Positions 10,758 through 21,198 of a DNA stretch of 64,000 nucleotides are shown here, in pieces (positions within the stretch are counted from its first letter, which is position 1; each line of letters begins with the position of its first letter). The stretch is from contig JAJEKB010021216.1 in NCBI GenBank assembly GCA_022393335.1, positions 50,016 through 114,015 of the forward strand, read 5' to 3'. The DNA comes from Macrotrachela quadricornifera. Taxonomy: Eukaryota; Rotifera; Eurotatoria; Philodinida; Philodinidae. The position numbers were made by a program, and so were the translations under genes. Below the pieces are notes generated by a model. It was not told the origin of the DNA, did not search any database, and saw only the letters and a program-made list of their open reading frames with translations.

Positions 10758-12375
10758 CCCACGGAAAAATTTTCGAACAAATACCGCGGTTAGACGCAGT
10801 TTTTTCATAGTGACTGCAGTTATATCATTGAAGACCGCGATATCCAAAATAAACCGCAGTTGACCGCAGTACGTTGCACCGCTATATAGACTTACCGAGG
10901 TACACTCGAAAGAAACCGCAACCATGATGACTGTTGAAAATTGCGGTTTTAAGAAAGCTGGATGAGATGTAAATTAGTTGCGGTATTCAAGAAGCGCCAA
11001 CTTTCACAATTTTATATTTTGCGAACTTCTCATTATAAACCGCGATCTCCACATTTTCTTGAAAGATATTATTATTCTAAATAATGTAATCTTAATATCT
11101 CGCTAGTTTTTATGCTATTTTTAAGGTGATAATATATGGCAAAAATTTCGATAGATAAAGTCATGGTTTGATGCAGAAAAATTTTATTAGAATTAAATTT
11201 GGTTTTCTTCTTTCTAGGAAATGAAACAAAATAAAAGGAAATAAATTCAAAAATAAAAATATAATATTTTTTTATCAAATCATAACGAACTCTATATTTA
11301 TATTGTTGTTGTTCATTTTGTGTGATAATCTCAAATAAATTCAAACAAAAGAAAAAATAATTCTAAAGGTTGAACTATGAGAAAAATATTTTAGAGTTAT
11401 AGAAAATTTAAATAGCGGTTTAATCTAATCTTATATTAGATAAAAAAAAACAACCATATAAATATATTTTATAGTATTGGTCAGACTTCGATGAGATAAC
11501 TATCTATAATGATACTCAGGAGACAGTAGAAAGTTAGATGTTATATTAATACAAGTCTCTCTTTTCGATTGATAAAGTTCAGATAAATCTATCGAATAGT
11601 AGCCATGTGAGTTTCGAAGTATAGATTTACATATATACTAAATTATAATAGTATTTCAAATACAGTTAGACTTTTTATAACCGCACAATACCGCGGTTTA
11701 TCAACTGCACTTTCGAATAAATCTGTATATTATTCTAGTTACTATCTATTATAATAGATTGTGTATTCATACGCTAATCATCATTAGTATAAACGATAAA
11801 TACGAGTTTTCAATTTACATGTTTTATTATAAACATGAACATCTCAGAAAGTTTGATAAAATTATAGAGACAGTATGAGTTACTAGTAATTCGAAGGTTC
11901 TTGTAAATCTATTAGTAAATGAAACATATTAGTCTAAATGGAAAGTTTTTTCATCACTGATCAGATAGACTATTGTATTCTATATTAGTATGAACATCAT
12001 CAGATGGTTTAGTGGAAGTAGTGAACTGCAATCACAAGGTAAGAAGTTCGAATCTAACCCGAGGAAAATAAATAAAAAATAGATAGTATTGTTGAATGAC
12101 TTGACCGAGGTGTTAAATAACCGTGTTAAGATGGTAGATGAGTTGCGAACATCGAAAGTTGAGGATAACTGGATAGATGTCAGAAATAATATACCATCAA
12201 GATGATGATTTTTTTTCAAACCGTTAATAACCGCGGTTTGAAGATACTGCGGCTTCGGGCGGTGTGGAAAAACCTAATAAAAGGTCTGACTTTTGCGGTG
12301 CTATTAAACCGCTAATAAGAACGTTTTTCTGTACCGTAATAAACCGCGGTTTTGATCAAAAATTTTTTCCGTGGG
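10758..12375. mobile_element. TA-flanked non-autonomous element with CCGCGG motifs
   Basis: Inverted ends CCCACGGAAAAATTTT (10758) and AAAATTTTTTCCGTGGG (to 12375), flanked by TA at 10756-10757 and 12376-12377, as in Tc1/mariner-type insertion. Both end regions are studded with palindromic AACCGCGGTT and half-site AACCGCAGTT variants, more than ten in total and clustered within ~350 bp of each end. This suggests transposase or host-factor binding sites. The AT-rich core has no transposase; its ORFs are not coding-like. Confidence 0.65.
11994..12064 (+). other. tRNA-like (pol III promoter-like) sequence
   Basis: Box A-like ATGGTTTAGTGG (12004-12015) is followed 36 bp later by box B-like AGTTCGAATCTAACC (12046-12060). 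A weak anticodon-type hairpin (GTGA/TCAC) lies between. The acceptor and T stems do not pair, so this is not a functional tRNA gene. A tRNA-derived SINE head or tRNA pseudogene inside the 10.8-12.4 kb element is the likely explanation. Confidence 0.35.
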
Positions 12376-12457
12376 TACGCTTATTTTTTTCAGTGTTCTA
12401 CATTGTATACCTTCATATCAATACATGGAACGATATATCTCTTGTTATCATATACGC

Positions 12458-13048
12458 CAGAGGTGCCACAGGGTAATTTTTTGTACCATGTTCCGCCCTA
12501 CTCTGCCCTGCTCTCTCATGTACCGTGTCCTGTCCTGTTCTCTCATGTACCGTGTCCTGCCCTGCCCTGCTTTCTCATGTACCCTGTCTCTTCAGTCATT
12601 GAGAGAACTAATTAAAGATGTACTCAATGCACTATTATGATCAACAGTAGACAATATATGAATTTCTTCATCACGCTTAGAATCAAATACTGTTGAACAC
12701 ATAAGTTTATTTTTTTTATGTGGAAAACTACAGGAATAAGAAATATGAATAGAACTTTTTAATTTTGATTTTATTTACTTTTATATCTTCCATATTCATA
12801 GAAAGATACATTGGTAGAGCAAGATAATGCATAGCTGATGGTATCGCTTGCTCTAATATGGTTTCGGTATTTGATTTTGGACGACTCAAATACGTTTTTT
12901 TGGAGATAAGTCTCAAAAATTGAAGTTTGAAGCTGCAGGGTATGAAGGACTCACCCTGCCCGACCCTGTCCTGCGCCCTGCTCTGAGCAGGACAGAGCGA
13001 AAAAAAATGTTCGCCCTATCTTGTTACCCTGTCCTGTGAACGCCTCTG
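12458..13048. mobile_element. hAT-like non-autonomous element
   Basis: Inverted ends CAGAGGTGCCACAGGG (12458) and CCTGTGAACGCCTCTG (to 13048). The flanks ATATACGC (12450-12457) and ATATGCAC (13049-13056) match at 6 of 8 positions, consistent with an aged 8-bp hAT duplication. The left part has ~25-bp tandem units CTCTCATGTACCGTGTCCTG. The minus strand holds short coding-like remnants (for example near 12630-12700, CSTVFDSKRDEEIH), perhaps a degraded transposase. It is inserted in the primase-like pseudogene. Confidence 0.6.
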
Positions 13049-13648
13049 ATATGCACATAAACTACACACATCGCTTACATTTATCTCAATCTTTCTAATG
13101 TTATAATTAAGTCATTCTAACCAAACAGAATAAAAAAACATTCGTTACTTCTAACAAACTAGATCCATTACTAATTTTCAAATTAATGTTATTTTTCTTT
13201 CAAATAGACTTATGTTGAATACTAGGTAGTATCATAATACGAAATACTTCTGTAACAAACAAATATAACGAATAAGTATTAGAAAAACGAACATTTTCGT
13301 TGTCTAGAATTATATGAAAACTTTCTTTCTCATCTCATGATGCTTGTAATACAAGTATATCATATATAGAAATACTGTTATTATTCGACATTGACTTTAA
13401 TATGTTAATAAATAATTTTTGAATAGGGGATAATGTTTTATTAATATCTATCATTTGATTCTGATGATTATTATAATATTCATAATCAAGATAAAATTTT
13501 ACAACATCTCCACGACTAATATGCTCATTGAAACGTCGTTTTTCAATTGGTATTTTTCTTGTTAATTCAATTAATTCTTCAAAGGATACACAGGTATATT
13601 GTTGTTTTTTCTCCTCTAATTCAATCAATATACAATATTCATTATATA

Positions 13649-15015
13649 CTTCTGGCAAAAATAAGTTTCCCTCTATATTTTGGAGATATTGTTACCGAAA
13701 GAACATCCTTTTTAAAAAGTAACGAACGTATTTGAAAAGCCCATGAAATTTGACATCTTCCTGTATATTTATATTTTTGTTCGAATGGCTGTATAAAAAA
13801 CTTGTTCCAATGAAATGAACATACCTTTAGTACTCGATTTCGATATATCTAATATAATCATTGACATCGCATATAGTTTTTCCATTTTTTTTCAGTATTA
13901 AAAACAAGCTTTAAAAAAAGTAATCACATATTCTGATAGAACTTGACATTCTCTATCACTCTGTATTTTTACTTATTTACCTACATTCCTTGATCGAAAA
14001 AAAAATTGACTACAGTAAATATACCTCTAATCGACAAATACTAAAAATCTATATTTTTCGTTATTTTCGGCGTTCTTTTTTAATTTTTTTATTCTGGTGC
14101 AAAAAAATTTTTGGAAAAAAACAAATATAGATCTCGATAGAGCTAGAAATTCTCTATCATCTTATATATTTATTAAGTTTCTTGCTTTCATCTGTTGAAA
14201 AATAATTTGAACATCACCTACACATGGTATAGAGACGTTCCTTAATATGCTTTAAAAAGAAGGCAATTTTTTACTACCATTTTCTTTTTTATGGCTTCAA
14301 GAGTTCACAATGATAGAGCAGATCAAATTCGATCAGAATATATAATTATTTGTTCGAAAATTTATTTTTATCCTAATAATAAACTTAAAATAAAAAGACA
14401 AATATTATCAAAAAAACTTATTTTTTTAAGGTTTCTTGAGAAAATTACCGACATATTACTCAAATTATTCTTCGACAAATTCACTAGATAAGTGTAAGCC
14501 ACACCAAAAATATATAGCTCGACAGAGAATTTCAAGCTCTATCAGGATCTACAATCCTTTTTTTAAAAAACTTATTTTCCTAATAACTAGACTTTTGAAA
14601 AACAAGAAAAGTAACGATTTTTAGTATTTGTCGATTAGAGGTATATTTACTGTAGTCAATTTTTTTTTCGATCAAGGAATGTAGGTAAATAAGTAAAAAT
14701 ACAGGGTGATAGAGAATGTCAAGTTCTATCAGAATATGTGATTACTTTTTTTAAAGCTTGTTTTTAATACTGAAAAAAAATGGAAAAACTATATGCGATG
14801 TCAATGATTATATTAGATATATCGAAATCGAGTACTAAAGGTATGTTCATTTCATTGGAACAAGTTTTTTATACAGCCATTCGAACAAAAATATAAATAT
14901 ACAGGAAGATGTCAAATTTCATGGGCTTTCCAAATACATCGTTACTTTTTAAAAAAGATGTTCTTTCGGTAACAATATCCCCAAAATATAGAGGGAAACT
15001 TATTTTTGCCAGAGG
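13649..15015. mobile_element. Foldback MITE inside the primase-like gene
   Basis: Near-perfect inverted arms of ~400 bp: TTCTGGCAAAAATAAGTTTC from 13650 matches the complement ending at 15014, and the match continues to ~14055/~14620 around an AT-rich loop. TATA flanks both ends (13645-13648 and 15016-15019). No coding capacity; small ORFs in the loop are incidental. Related sequence with the phrase AATTCTCTATCA occurs at 24.88-25.51 kb. Confidence 0.8.
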
Positions 15016-15071
15016 TATAGATAATAGTGAGATTTTTTTGCTTTTTCGGCAATAGATATCTTTTTAAAATC

Positions 15072-15655
15072 TATTGTGAACATCTGATTCCAGATCTCCT
15101 TTTAAAATAACCACATCATCATGTGTCTAAAGTTTCAAGAATAAAGAACATTCAATATTTTGAAAATATTACGTTTATATATACTTAATTGAAATAACAA
15201 TCCTAGTTTCGATTGAAAGATTTGGTTATTAGAAAATGAAGAAATTTAATTTTTAAAACACCCGATAAATAAGCCTGAAACAGTAATTTTTTTTTCTTTT
15301 TTTTTGTTTTTGGTCGGGATGATAGATATGTATTACTTCACTCAAATCTTATGAAAATATATCAACTGAATTTATTGTTAATTATTCAGTATTCCCCTGA
15401 GGCAACAACCAAAAGAAAAAAATAGGAAAAAAATTAGAAGAGAGAAATATTCATATATTTGTCTGGAAAATTATACTCAATTTCTTGAAATATTAGATAA
15501 TGATTTTCTTAATATTTAAACATTAAAAAGTGGTATTTCAGATAAGATTTTATTTATAAAAATACATTTATTCCTAAATAATCATCCAAAAATTCTACAC
15601 GGAAAAAAAGTCTCTTCTTTTCAAAATATTCGCTTCATAAAAAAGTTTTCTTTTA
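15072..15655. other. AT-rich spacer upstream of the primase-like pseudogene
   Basis: It lies on the 5' side of the pseudogene. A short coding-like minus-strand stretch (DDVVILKGDLESD) near 15075-15125 may be a further exon piece; otherwise nothing supported. Confidence 0.35.
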
Positions 15656-15657
15656 TA

Positions 15658-15887
15658 GTTTCAATAGCTATCGAGAAGATTAAATAGCTATACAGAAGAT
15701 TAAATAGTCACAGAAAATTTAAATTGCTATACAGAAGATTAAATAGCTACAGAAAGATTAAGTAGCTATAAGAAGTTTAAATAGCTATACAGAAGATTAA
15801 TTAGCTATAGAAAGTTTAAATAGCTATAAGAAGTTTAAATAGCTACAGAAAGATTAAATAGCTATACATAAGATTAAATAGCACTAC
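15658..15887. repeat. ~20-bp minisatellite
   Basis: About 11 imperfect tandem copies of AGAAGATTAAATAGCTATAC, with variants AGAAAGTTTAAATAGCTATA. Non-coding. Confidence 0.85.
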
Positions 15888-15955
15888 TACTGTTATAATA
15901 CATATACACCTTTTGAAGAAAAGAAATTGTATCTCTTTTGAGAATGAACGAGTGA

Positions 15956-17065
15956 TGTCATAATACCATTACGCCGGGTATCCTTATTAAAACAGATGCG
16001 TAGCTTTTCTGAAGATTGAGGAATTTGAGTGAATTTGGTCATTACCCGACGGATAATGATATCTCTCTGCATGGATATCTTTCTAAAAGTTGAGGAATTT
16101 GAGTGAATTTGGTCATTACCCGACGGGTAGCGAGATCTCACAGCATGGAAATCATTCTAAAAGTTGAGGAATTTGAGTGAATTTGGTCATTACCCGATGG
16201 GTAACGATATCTCGCTGCATAGATATCTTTCTAAAAGTTGAGGAATCTGAGTGAATTTGGTCATTACCCGACGGATAATGATACCTCTTTGCATGGATAT
16301 CTTTCTAAAAGTTGAGAAATTTGAGTGAATTTGGTCATTACCCGACGGGTAACGAGATCTCACAGCATGGAAATCGTTCTAAAAGTTGAGGAATTTGAGT
16401 GAATTTGGTCATTACGCAATATATGATGAAAAATATCCGAGAAAGAAATAATCATCTTTGAGTTGCGTAAGATTGGTGGAAAAAAATAGATAATGTTGTG
16501 TGGCCAAGCAATACCGAGGATGAATATGAAAGGCGCTAATTTTCTGCGATAAGAGGAAGTGCTCGAACCACTCTCACTTTGTGCTTTGCCTTTTGATCAG
16601 GCACCCGAAGCACCCTCATTTTATGCTTTGCCTTCTGATCAAGCCCCCGAAGCACCCTCACTTTGTGCTATTAGGGTGTCTTTGTGAGCAAGTGTCATAT
16701 TATTCCGGATTAATTGTTGATTATTCCATGATTATTCCATTCTATGCAATAAATAGAAATCCATCATATTATCCCGGATTAATTGATCTAGTGCAATTTT
16801 ATCTCGAACAATTTTTGAATGAGATTACGATGAATATAAAATATTGTAAAACTTTTGAAGGATTTGATTCATTTATCGGGTAACGAGATCGTTTGACCAA
16901 ATTCACTCAAATTCCTCAGGTTCTGGGGGATATCGTTTGATCATCGGGTAACGAGATCGTTATTCAATATGGTAAGCAGCCTGGAAGGTAATCAAATTCA
17001 TTTGGTTACCTCGTTGGGTATCGAGACGTTGAGCTCTGGATACCCAGCGTAATGACATTATGACA
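15956..17065. mobile_element. TIR element carrying a 74-bp satellite
   Basis: Inverted termini TGTCATAATACCATTACGCC (15956) and, read inward from 17065, TGTCATAATGTCATTACGCT, both continuing GGGTATCC. Inside are five 74-bp tandem units (15985-16415), a 42-bp repeat (about 2.5 copies from 16573) and, near 16890-16920, an inverted piece of the 74-bp unit. No transposase is visible, so it is non-autonomous. Confidence 0.65.
15985..16415. repeat. 74-bp tandem satellite, about 5.5 copies
   Basis: The phrase GGTCATTACCCGACGGGTAA recurs at 16037, 16111, 16185, 16259 and 16333, with a variant at 16407, exactly 74 bp apart each time. Units contain TTGAGGAATTTGAGTGAATT and TCTTTCTAAAAG. Copies differ by a few bases (ACGG/ATGG), so the array is moderately old or gene-converted. 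Confidence 0.9.
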
Positions 17066-17490
17066 GCTATGGAATGAACCTTATAAAACTGCAATGTATA
17101 ATGATCTTTTTTACCGTTTATGTAAGTAAAATACTCTTTCATAAACCTTTAGGATGAGTTTATAAATGAGTATGTGTTTTTTATAAACCCTTTCAAAAAC
17201 CCTGCTTTTGGTTTCTGAATCGGTATATTATTGTAATGAACCCTTTTATGGGTTTATAAAAGTGCAACGTATAGTAATCCCTTTTAGGGTTTATGAAAGT
17301 CAAATATTCTTTCATAAACCCTTGCAAGAGTATATGAAAGTGTTCATGAAAGTCAAATACCCTTTCATAAATCCTTAGAAAAGGTTTACAAAATATTTTA
17401 ATATGCGGTAAAAAGGGATTATTATACGTTGCACTTTTATAAACCCTTTAAGGGTTTATTATTGCATAGTCTTTTTTACAGTGTACTCCA
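17066..17490. mobile_element. Foldback MITE of the AAACCCTTT family
   Basis: Repeated and inverted motifs TTTCATAAACCCTT and AAGGGTTTAT surround AGTGCAACGTATA/TATACGTTGCACT. The same motifs make up the left part of the element at 10.5-12.4 kb, and the right end TTTTTTACAGTGT resembles that element's terminus. Non-coding. Confidence 0.5.
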
Positions 17491-17723
17491 TGATAGGCAA
17501 AGAAAAGCTTCCTGAATATCGTAACGTCTACCGTCGAAGGCGGGAACAATTTTTTGTCACTAGGCACAACGGTTGCATGCCAAAATAGCGTACTTTTAGA
17601 ATTTTTGTTTACGTTACCGGTTTCTTTCGAGGACTATTAAACTACCGTGCCAGAACTTTACACCTTGCTCATTAGCAGATTGTTCATCCTTTTGATACAC
17701 AATCACAAAGGTGATCTGTATTT

Positions 17724-18087
17724 AGGAATGTACCGAGACTAAAAAATAATTAGCAAAAATTCAACTTTCTCTCACGACGTCAATCAAGACTCAAACTTTT
17801 ACTGCAAACGGTACAGTTTTGTCTATCTAGCTATTCATGCACTCAAATTGGCTAATCGGCATGAAAAATACGCAAATCTCGGCCAAAGATCCTCATTTTT
17901 TTGAGTTTTTGTTCAAGACTGACCGAAACTTGGGTCTTTTTGTATTTCGATTAGCCAATTTGAGTGTATGAGTAGTTAGATCAGAAAAAACTGTACAATT
18001 TTCAGTAAGAGTCTCATACAGTCTCGACTGATGTTGTGAGAAAAAACTGAATGTTTGCTAGTTACTTTTTAGTCTCAGTACATTCCT
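17724..18087. mobile_element. Hairpin MITE, 364 bp
   Basis: Arms AGGAATGTACCGAGACTAAA (17724) and, read inward from 18087, AGGAATGTACTGAGACTAAA. Inner segments AGCTATTCATGCACTCAAAT and GATTAGCCAATTTGAGTGTA also pair. Non-coding. Confidence 0.75.
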
Positions 18088-18229
18088 AACCATATTTCCA
18101 CCAAAAATAGATAAACTTGTTAGGATATTCGATTATAAAGTTTAGTACAAATCAACCAACAATGAATTTAGGCGTATTTTATCCCATCCAAACTACTTTC
18201 ACCAGAGAAAATGCATTTTTCAAAATTCC

Positions 18230-18291
18230 GCTAGGGGGCTCAAAAGTTTCCCGAGGAGCTGAGCCTCCTCCTACCCCTGGCTCTGCCACTG
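18230..18291. mobile_element. Truncated hAT-type end
   Basis: Read on the minus strand from 18291, CAGTGGCAGAGCCAGGGGTA is the kind of terminus common in hAT elements. The matching other end is not found nearby, so this is probably a fragment. Confidence 0.35.
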
Positions 18292-18557
18292 ATTTTGAGA
18301 TTTTTTTTAGTCAGTTTCTAAACTTAAAAGTTTCCCTTTTATGAATTTATGCTAACACTAAAGGAATCCTACGTTTGAAGAGATATCTGTCAGAACATGT
18401 AATGAAGTGTTGTTTTAGTGTATATTCCAGTCTGTTTGGCAGGAACATAGAGCTGTATTTTTTATATCTGTACTTTACCTTTTTTTAGTTCATACATTAG
18501 AGAAATCTGAGTGCACATGGTGAAAGTAGTCAGTTCGCTGTCATTAGGTCAACAGGC

Positions 18558-18749
18558 TAGTGATGGGCCGTTCATCATTTTCTATTTTTTAAATCTGCGA
18601 AATTTCACATAACTCACCTGAGAATCATTCAGACTCTGCGAAAGCACATTACTTCCGGGATTATTCAGCCTCTTTTGCTATGCTTCCGAAACTTCGTATT
18701 TTCTTTCGTGACGCTTCGTTTCTTACAAGCCCCTTTCGGCCCATCACTA
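18558..18749. mobile_element. hAT-like MITE, 192 bp
   Basis: Inverted ends TAGTGATGGGCCG (18558) and CGGCCCATCACTA (to 18749). Flanks CAACAGGC (18550-18557) and CAACAGAC (18750-18757) match at 7 of 8 positions, an 8-bp hAT-type target duplication. Non-coding; the ORF across it is incidental. Confidence 0.75.
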
Positions 18750-18759
18750 CAACAGACCT

Positions 18760-19935
18760 CGAGCGAATAACCTCAATTCAGAAGTTTTTTTATCAAAGCA
18801 TTAGAAGGCGGGAAAAAACTAACTGTCGTGCGACAGTCTCTAATTTTAAGTCCATAAGCAACACAGCAAGTTTCAATGTCTACAATTCATAAAGGTTTCC
18901 AGTCCACATGCTGTAAAGTTTAAATTCTAAATATATTATAATAAACAGGATCGATCATGAGTTCAAAGATTGATATAATCGTATGCAAATTCAATTAGAA
19001 CACAGCAGTCGGAATAATTACCGATTCCGACAACCGGAAATCATTGGAAAATTATTGGTATGCAACCATCAGATCCGATAGGAATCTTCAACTCAGACCC
19101 CTATTCGATTTTTGTTGGTTTTCCGATCCGATAGGAACTGTTACCGGATTTTTGGTCCTGGAATTCTCAGTCATCTTGAATATGAGAAATTCGTACTGAA
19201 AGGATTTTTCCTTTATAATATTGACAATTTTTTACGGAAGATTGACACAATATTCATAGTACAAGTAAATCTATTACATGAGACGATCATTCAAATTCAA
19301 TATGTATTCTACATTGTCACTTAGACAATAACGATGAAAAATTGACAACGAATGATGAAAAGACTTCATAATAATTCTTTCTGAAATTTTTCTCCATCAT
19401 CAGGCTAATCTGTGGACTGAAAAGTAGAGTTTCTAGAGCATGAATCTGGAAGATTATGGAAGTAACAATCAATAATACTACTTGATTTCATGACATTTGC
19501 ATGACATTTGCAAAAACAAACATTTTTGAAAGAAGTTATTTGTTAATTGTAATATTCCTCGCATTATAAATAGCATATTGCAATAACAACAACTTCTTGT
19601 ATCTACATTCAACTGAATAGTGTCAAATATTTGTATTGAAATTTTTCAACAAACAAATTCTGTAGCATCCAACTTCCTTCGAAATAATTTCATTTTTGCA
19701 ACCACACTTAATTTGCGTCTGATTAGAAATATGTAATTGCATATAATTAGAAATATGTAATTGCATGTAACTAGAAATATGTAATTCAGTGCCCTTGCTA
19801 GCTAACAAATGTGCATAATTATTTGCTGGTTACTCATTATTTAAATTTAAGCATCCCCGGTAGGTATATATATTGAAAACTAGAAAGAAGATAAATAATG
19901 CATATCTGAAACTCAAATATTGGTGTCATAAGTAC
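18760..19935. other. Intergenic region and probable 5' flank of the sulfotransferase gene
   Basis: Mostly unstructured. Three ~21-bp tandem copies of AGAAATATGTAATTGCATAT lie at about 19725-19785. The sulfotransferase frame is open back to 19873 but has no ATG before 19936. Confidence 0.4.
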
Positions 19936-21198
19936 ATGGAGGAAGGAACGCAACGTAGCACATCTGTTGAGCATAAAAGCAATAATGCTGACTCAATAAT
20001 TCTTTCGACAGAAGCTAGTCTATGCGACGATGATCTAAGTGAGCAAGCAAAGGAACAATTCAAGGATTATTCAGAAATTCGACGTAAATATCAGTCGAAT
20101 ATTCGTAATATACTCGCCGACAACCGATTGTCGCCTGTCGGTCAGCATCTTTTTTGTCTGATTGTTCAACAGAATCACAAAAACTGCATAAATGTTCTCA
20201 ATTATGTAGCTGCTCATCTAGATGTAAAAACAACAGCACAGTTTATCCGTCCTCCGATCATTATATGTGGTTTGGCTCGCACTGGTTCAACGCTGCTCTA
20301 TAATTTGCTCGCCTGTGATCCAGCATGTCGGGCTCCGCTCTTTATGGATATGTTACAGCCAATGCCACCACTCGCTCGCTCTGACACCACTGCACAGATG
20401 CAACGCAATACAATTGCAACTAAATACAGTGAGATGTTCAATGCACTTGGACTAACCGATTACGAAAGAGAGGTACGCGCTTCTCATCCTTCCTTACCTT
20501 ACGCTGAAGATCAATATATTCTTGCACAAGCTGGTCACAATTGGCTTCATTACTTGCTTCTGCCTGATAAAAATAATGAACTCGTAGCATGGTACTTGAG
20601 TGATGCGAATAAAGACTTTGTCTATGAGTATCATAAGATATTTATACAGATGTTGAACAGTATTGATGCACCCCAATCTCACTGGCTATTAAAAAGTCCA
20701 GTCCATGTCGTCTCTCTTAATACTCTATTACGGCACTATCCCACAGCCTCACTGATAATGACTCATCGCAGACTCGACGATGTACTTCCATCATGTGCTC
20801 GAATGGCACTTGCATATACTAGTGCCTATTTTGATAGCAAAAGGGCAGACCCGACTATCAATAGAAATACGGTCGTGGAGCTAATATTACATGCAACGGA
20901 TGTATCCATTCGTAAAATCGTCGAATTTCGACGTGCTAATCCTCATACTTCTGTCATTGATATACTCTACGATGACCTACTCGCACAACCAATTGAGACC
21001 GTTCGTCGAATCTATAAACAATTGAAACTCGCTTGGTCAGAAGAGTTCGAGTTGGCCATGATTGCCTGGCTTCGCGAAAATCCACAGGGCAAACAAGGAC
21101 ATAATGAATATTCACTCCAACGGTACGGATTGGTACGGGAAACAATCGAGAATCGCTACGAAGAGTACAATAACATGTTTCTCCCTGCTCAGAACTAA
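19936..21198 (+). CDS. PAPS-dependent sulfotransferase family protein
   Basis: About 420 residues from the first in-frame ATG; the frame is open 21 codons further back, so an upstream exon is possible. It probably transfers sulfate from PAPS to a small molecule or glycan (Sulfotransfer_3-like). The 5'-phosphosulfate loop is ICGLARTGSTLLYNLL (residues ~109-125). KSPVH (~252) matches the conserved lysine/serine region, and THRRLDDVLPSC (~275-286) has the Arg/Ser of the 3'-phosphate site. No signal peptide or membrane segment is obvious, so cytosolic action is likely unless a 5' exon adds one. It is single-exon and less AT-rich than its surroundings, which would fit a retained or transferred gene. 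Substrate unknown. Confidence 0.85.
   Translation: MEEGTQRSTSVEHKSNNADSIILSTEASLCDDDLSEQAKEQFKDYSEIRRKYQSNIRNILADNRLSPVGQHLFCLIVQQNHKNCINVLNYVAAHLDVKTTAQFIRPPIIICGLARTGSTLLYNLLACDPACRAPLFMDMLQPMPPLARSDTTAQMQRNTIATKYSEMFNALGLTDYEREVRASHPSLPYAEDQYILAQAGHNWLHYLLLPDKNNELVAWYLSDANKDFVYEYHKIFIQMLNSIDAPQSHWLLKSPVHVVSLNTLLRHYPTASLIMTHRRLDDVLPSCARMALAYTSAYFDSKRADPTINRNTVVELILHATDVSIRKIVEFRRANPHTSVIDILYDDLLAQPIETVRRIYKQLKLAWSEEFELAMIAWLRENPQGKQGHNEYSLQRYGLVRETIENRYEEYNNMFLPAQN

Larger units (their letters stand above)
10495..12394. mobile_element. Composite element with ACTGAAAAAAATAA ends
   Basis: The termini ACTGAAAAAAATAA (10495) and TTATTTTTTTCAGT (to 12394) are inverted. GTTC flanks both sides (10491-10494 and 12395-12398), a likely 4-bp target duplication. 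The left part (10500-10750) holds inverted AAACCCTTT/AAAGGGTTT motifs shared with the element at 17.07-17.49 kb, so they are one family. Most of the interior is a second element (10758-12375). No transposase seen. Confidence 0.65.
10086..15070 (-). pseudogene. PrimPol/AEP-like primase pseudogene split by transposons
   Basis: Archaeo-eukaryotic primase-polymerases synthesise primers and short DNA on damaged or stalled templates. Coding pieces on the minus strand are 15016-15070, 13200-13648, 13049-~13115, 12395-12457, ~10410-10494 and an exon at 10086-10339. In order they show DVVKFYLDYEYY (metal-binding DxE-like motif I), a DEKESFHII segment (SxH-like motif II) and KVYNVEQDFRTF, resembling the GVYTxNRNFR block (motif III) of PrimPol. 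Damage: an in-frame TGA just upstream of DEKESF (13335-13337), a frame break near 13150-13200, an apparent one-base loss near 10465, and insertions of a foldback (13649-15015), a hAT-like MITE (12458-13048) and a composite element (10495-12394). Removing each insertion plus one target copy restores the frame across its site. The last exon (10086-10339) has good splice signals, but its membership is inferred. The family call is by motif pattern only. Confidence 0.6.

Noticed and set aside
11994..12064. Functional tRNA gene
   Set aside because: Boxes A and B are present but the acceptor and T stems do not pair; only a tRNA-like relic is supported.
12264..12640. Overlapping plus-strand ORFs of 70-89 codons
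   Set aside because: They cross the boundary of two transposable elements and the CTCATGTACCGTGTCC tandem units; chance frames.
15985..16415. CRISPR array
   Set aside because: Regular 74-bp periodicity, but the whole unit repeats with no unique spacers; it is a tandem satellite in a eukaryotic element.
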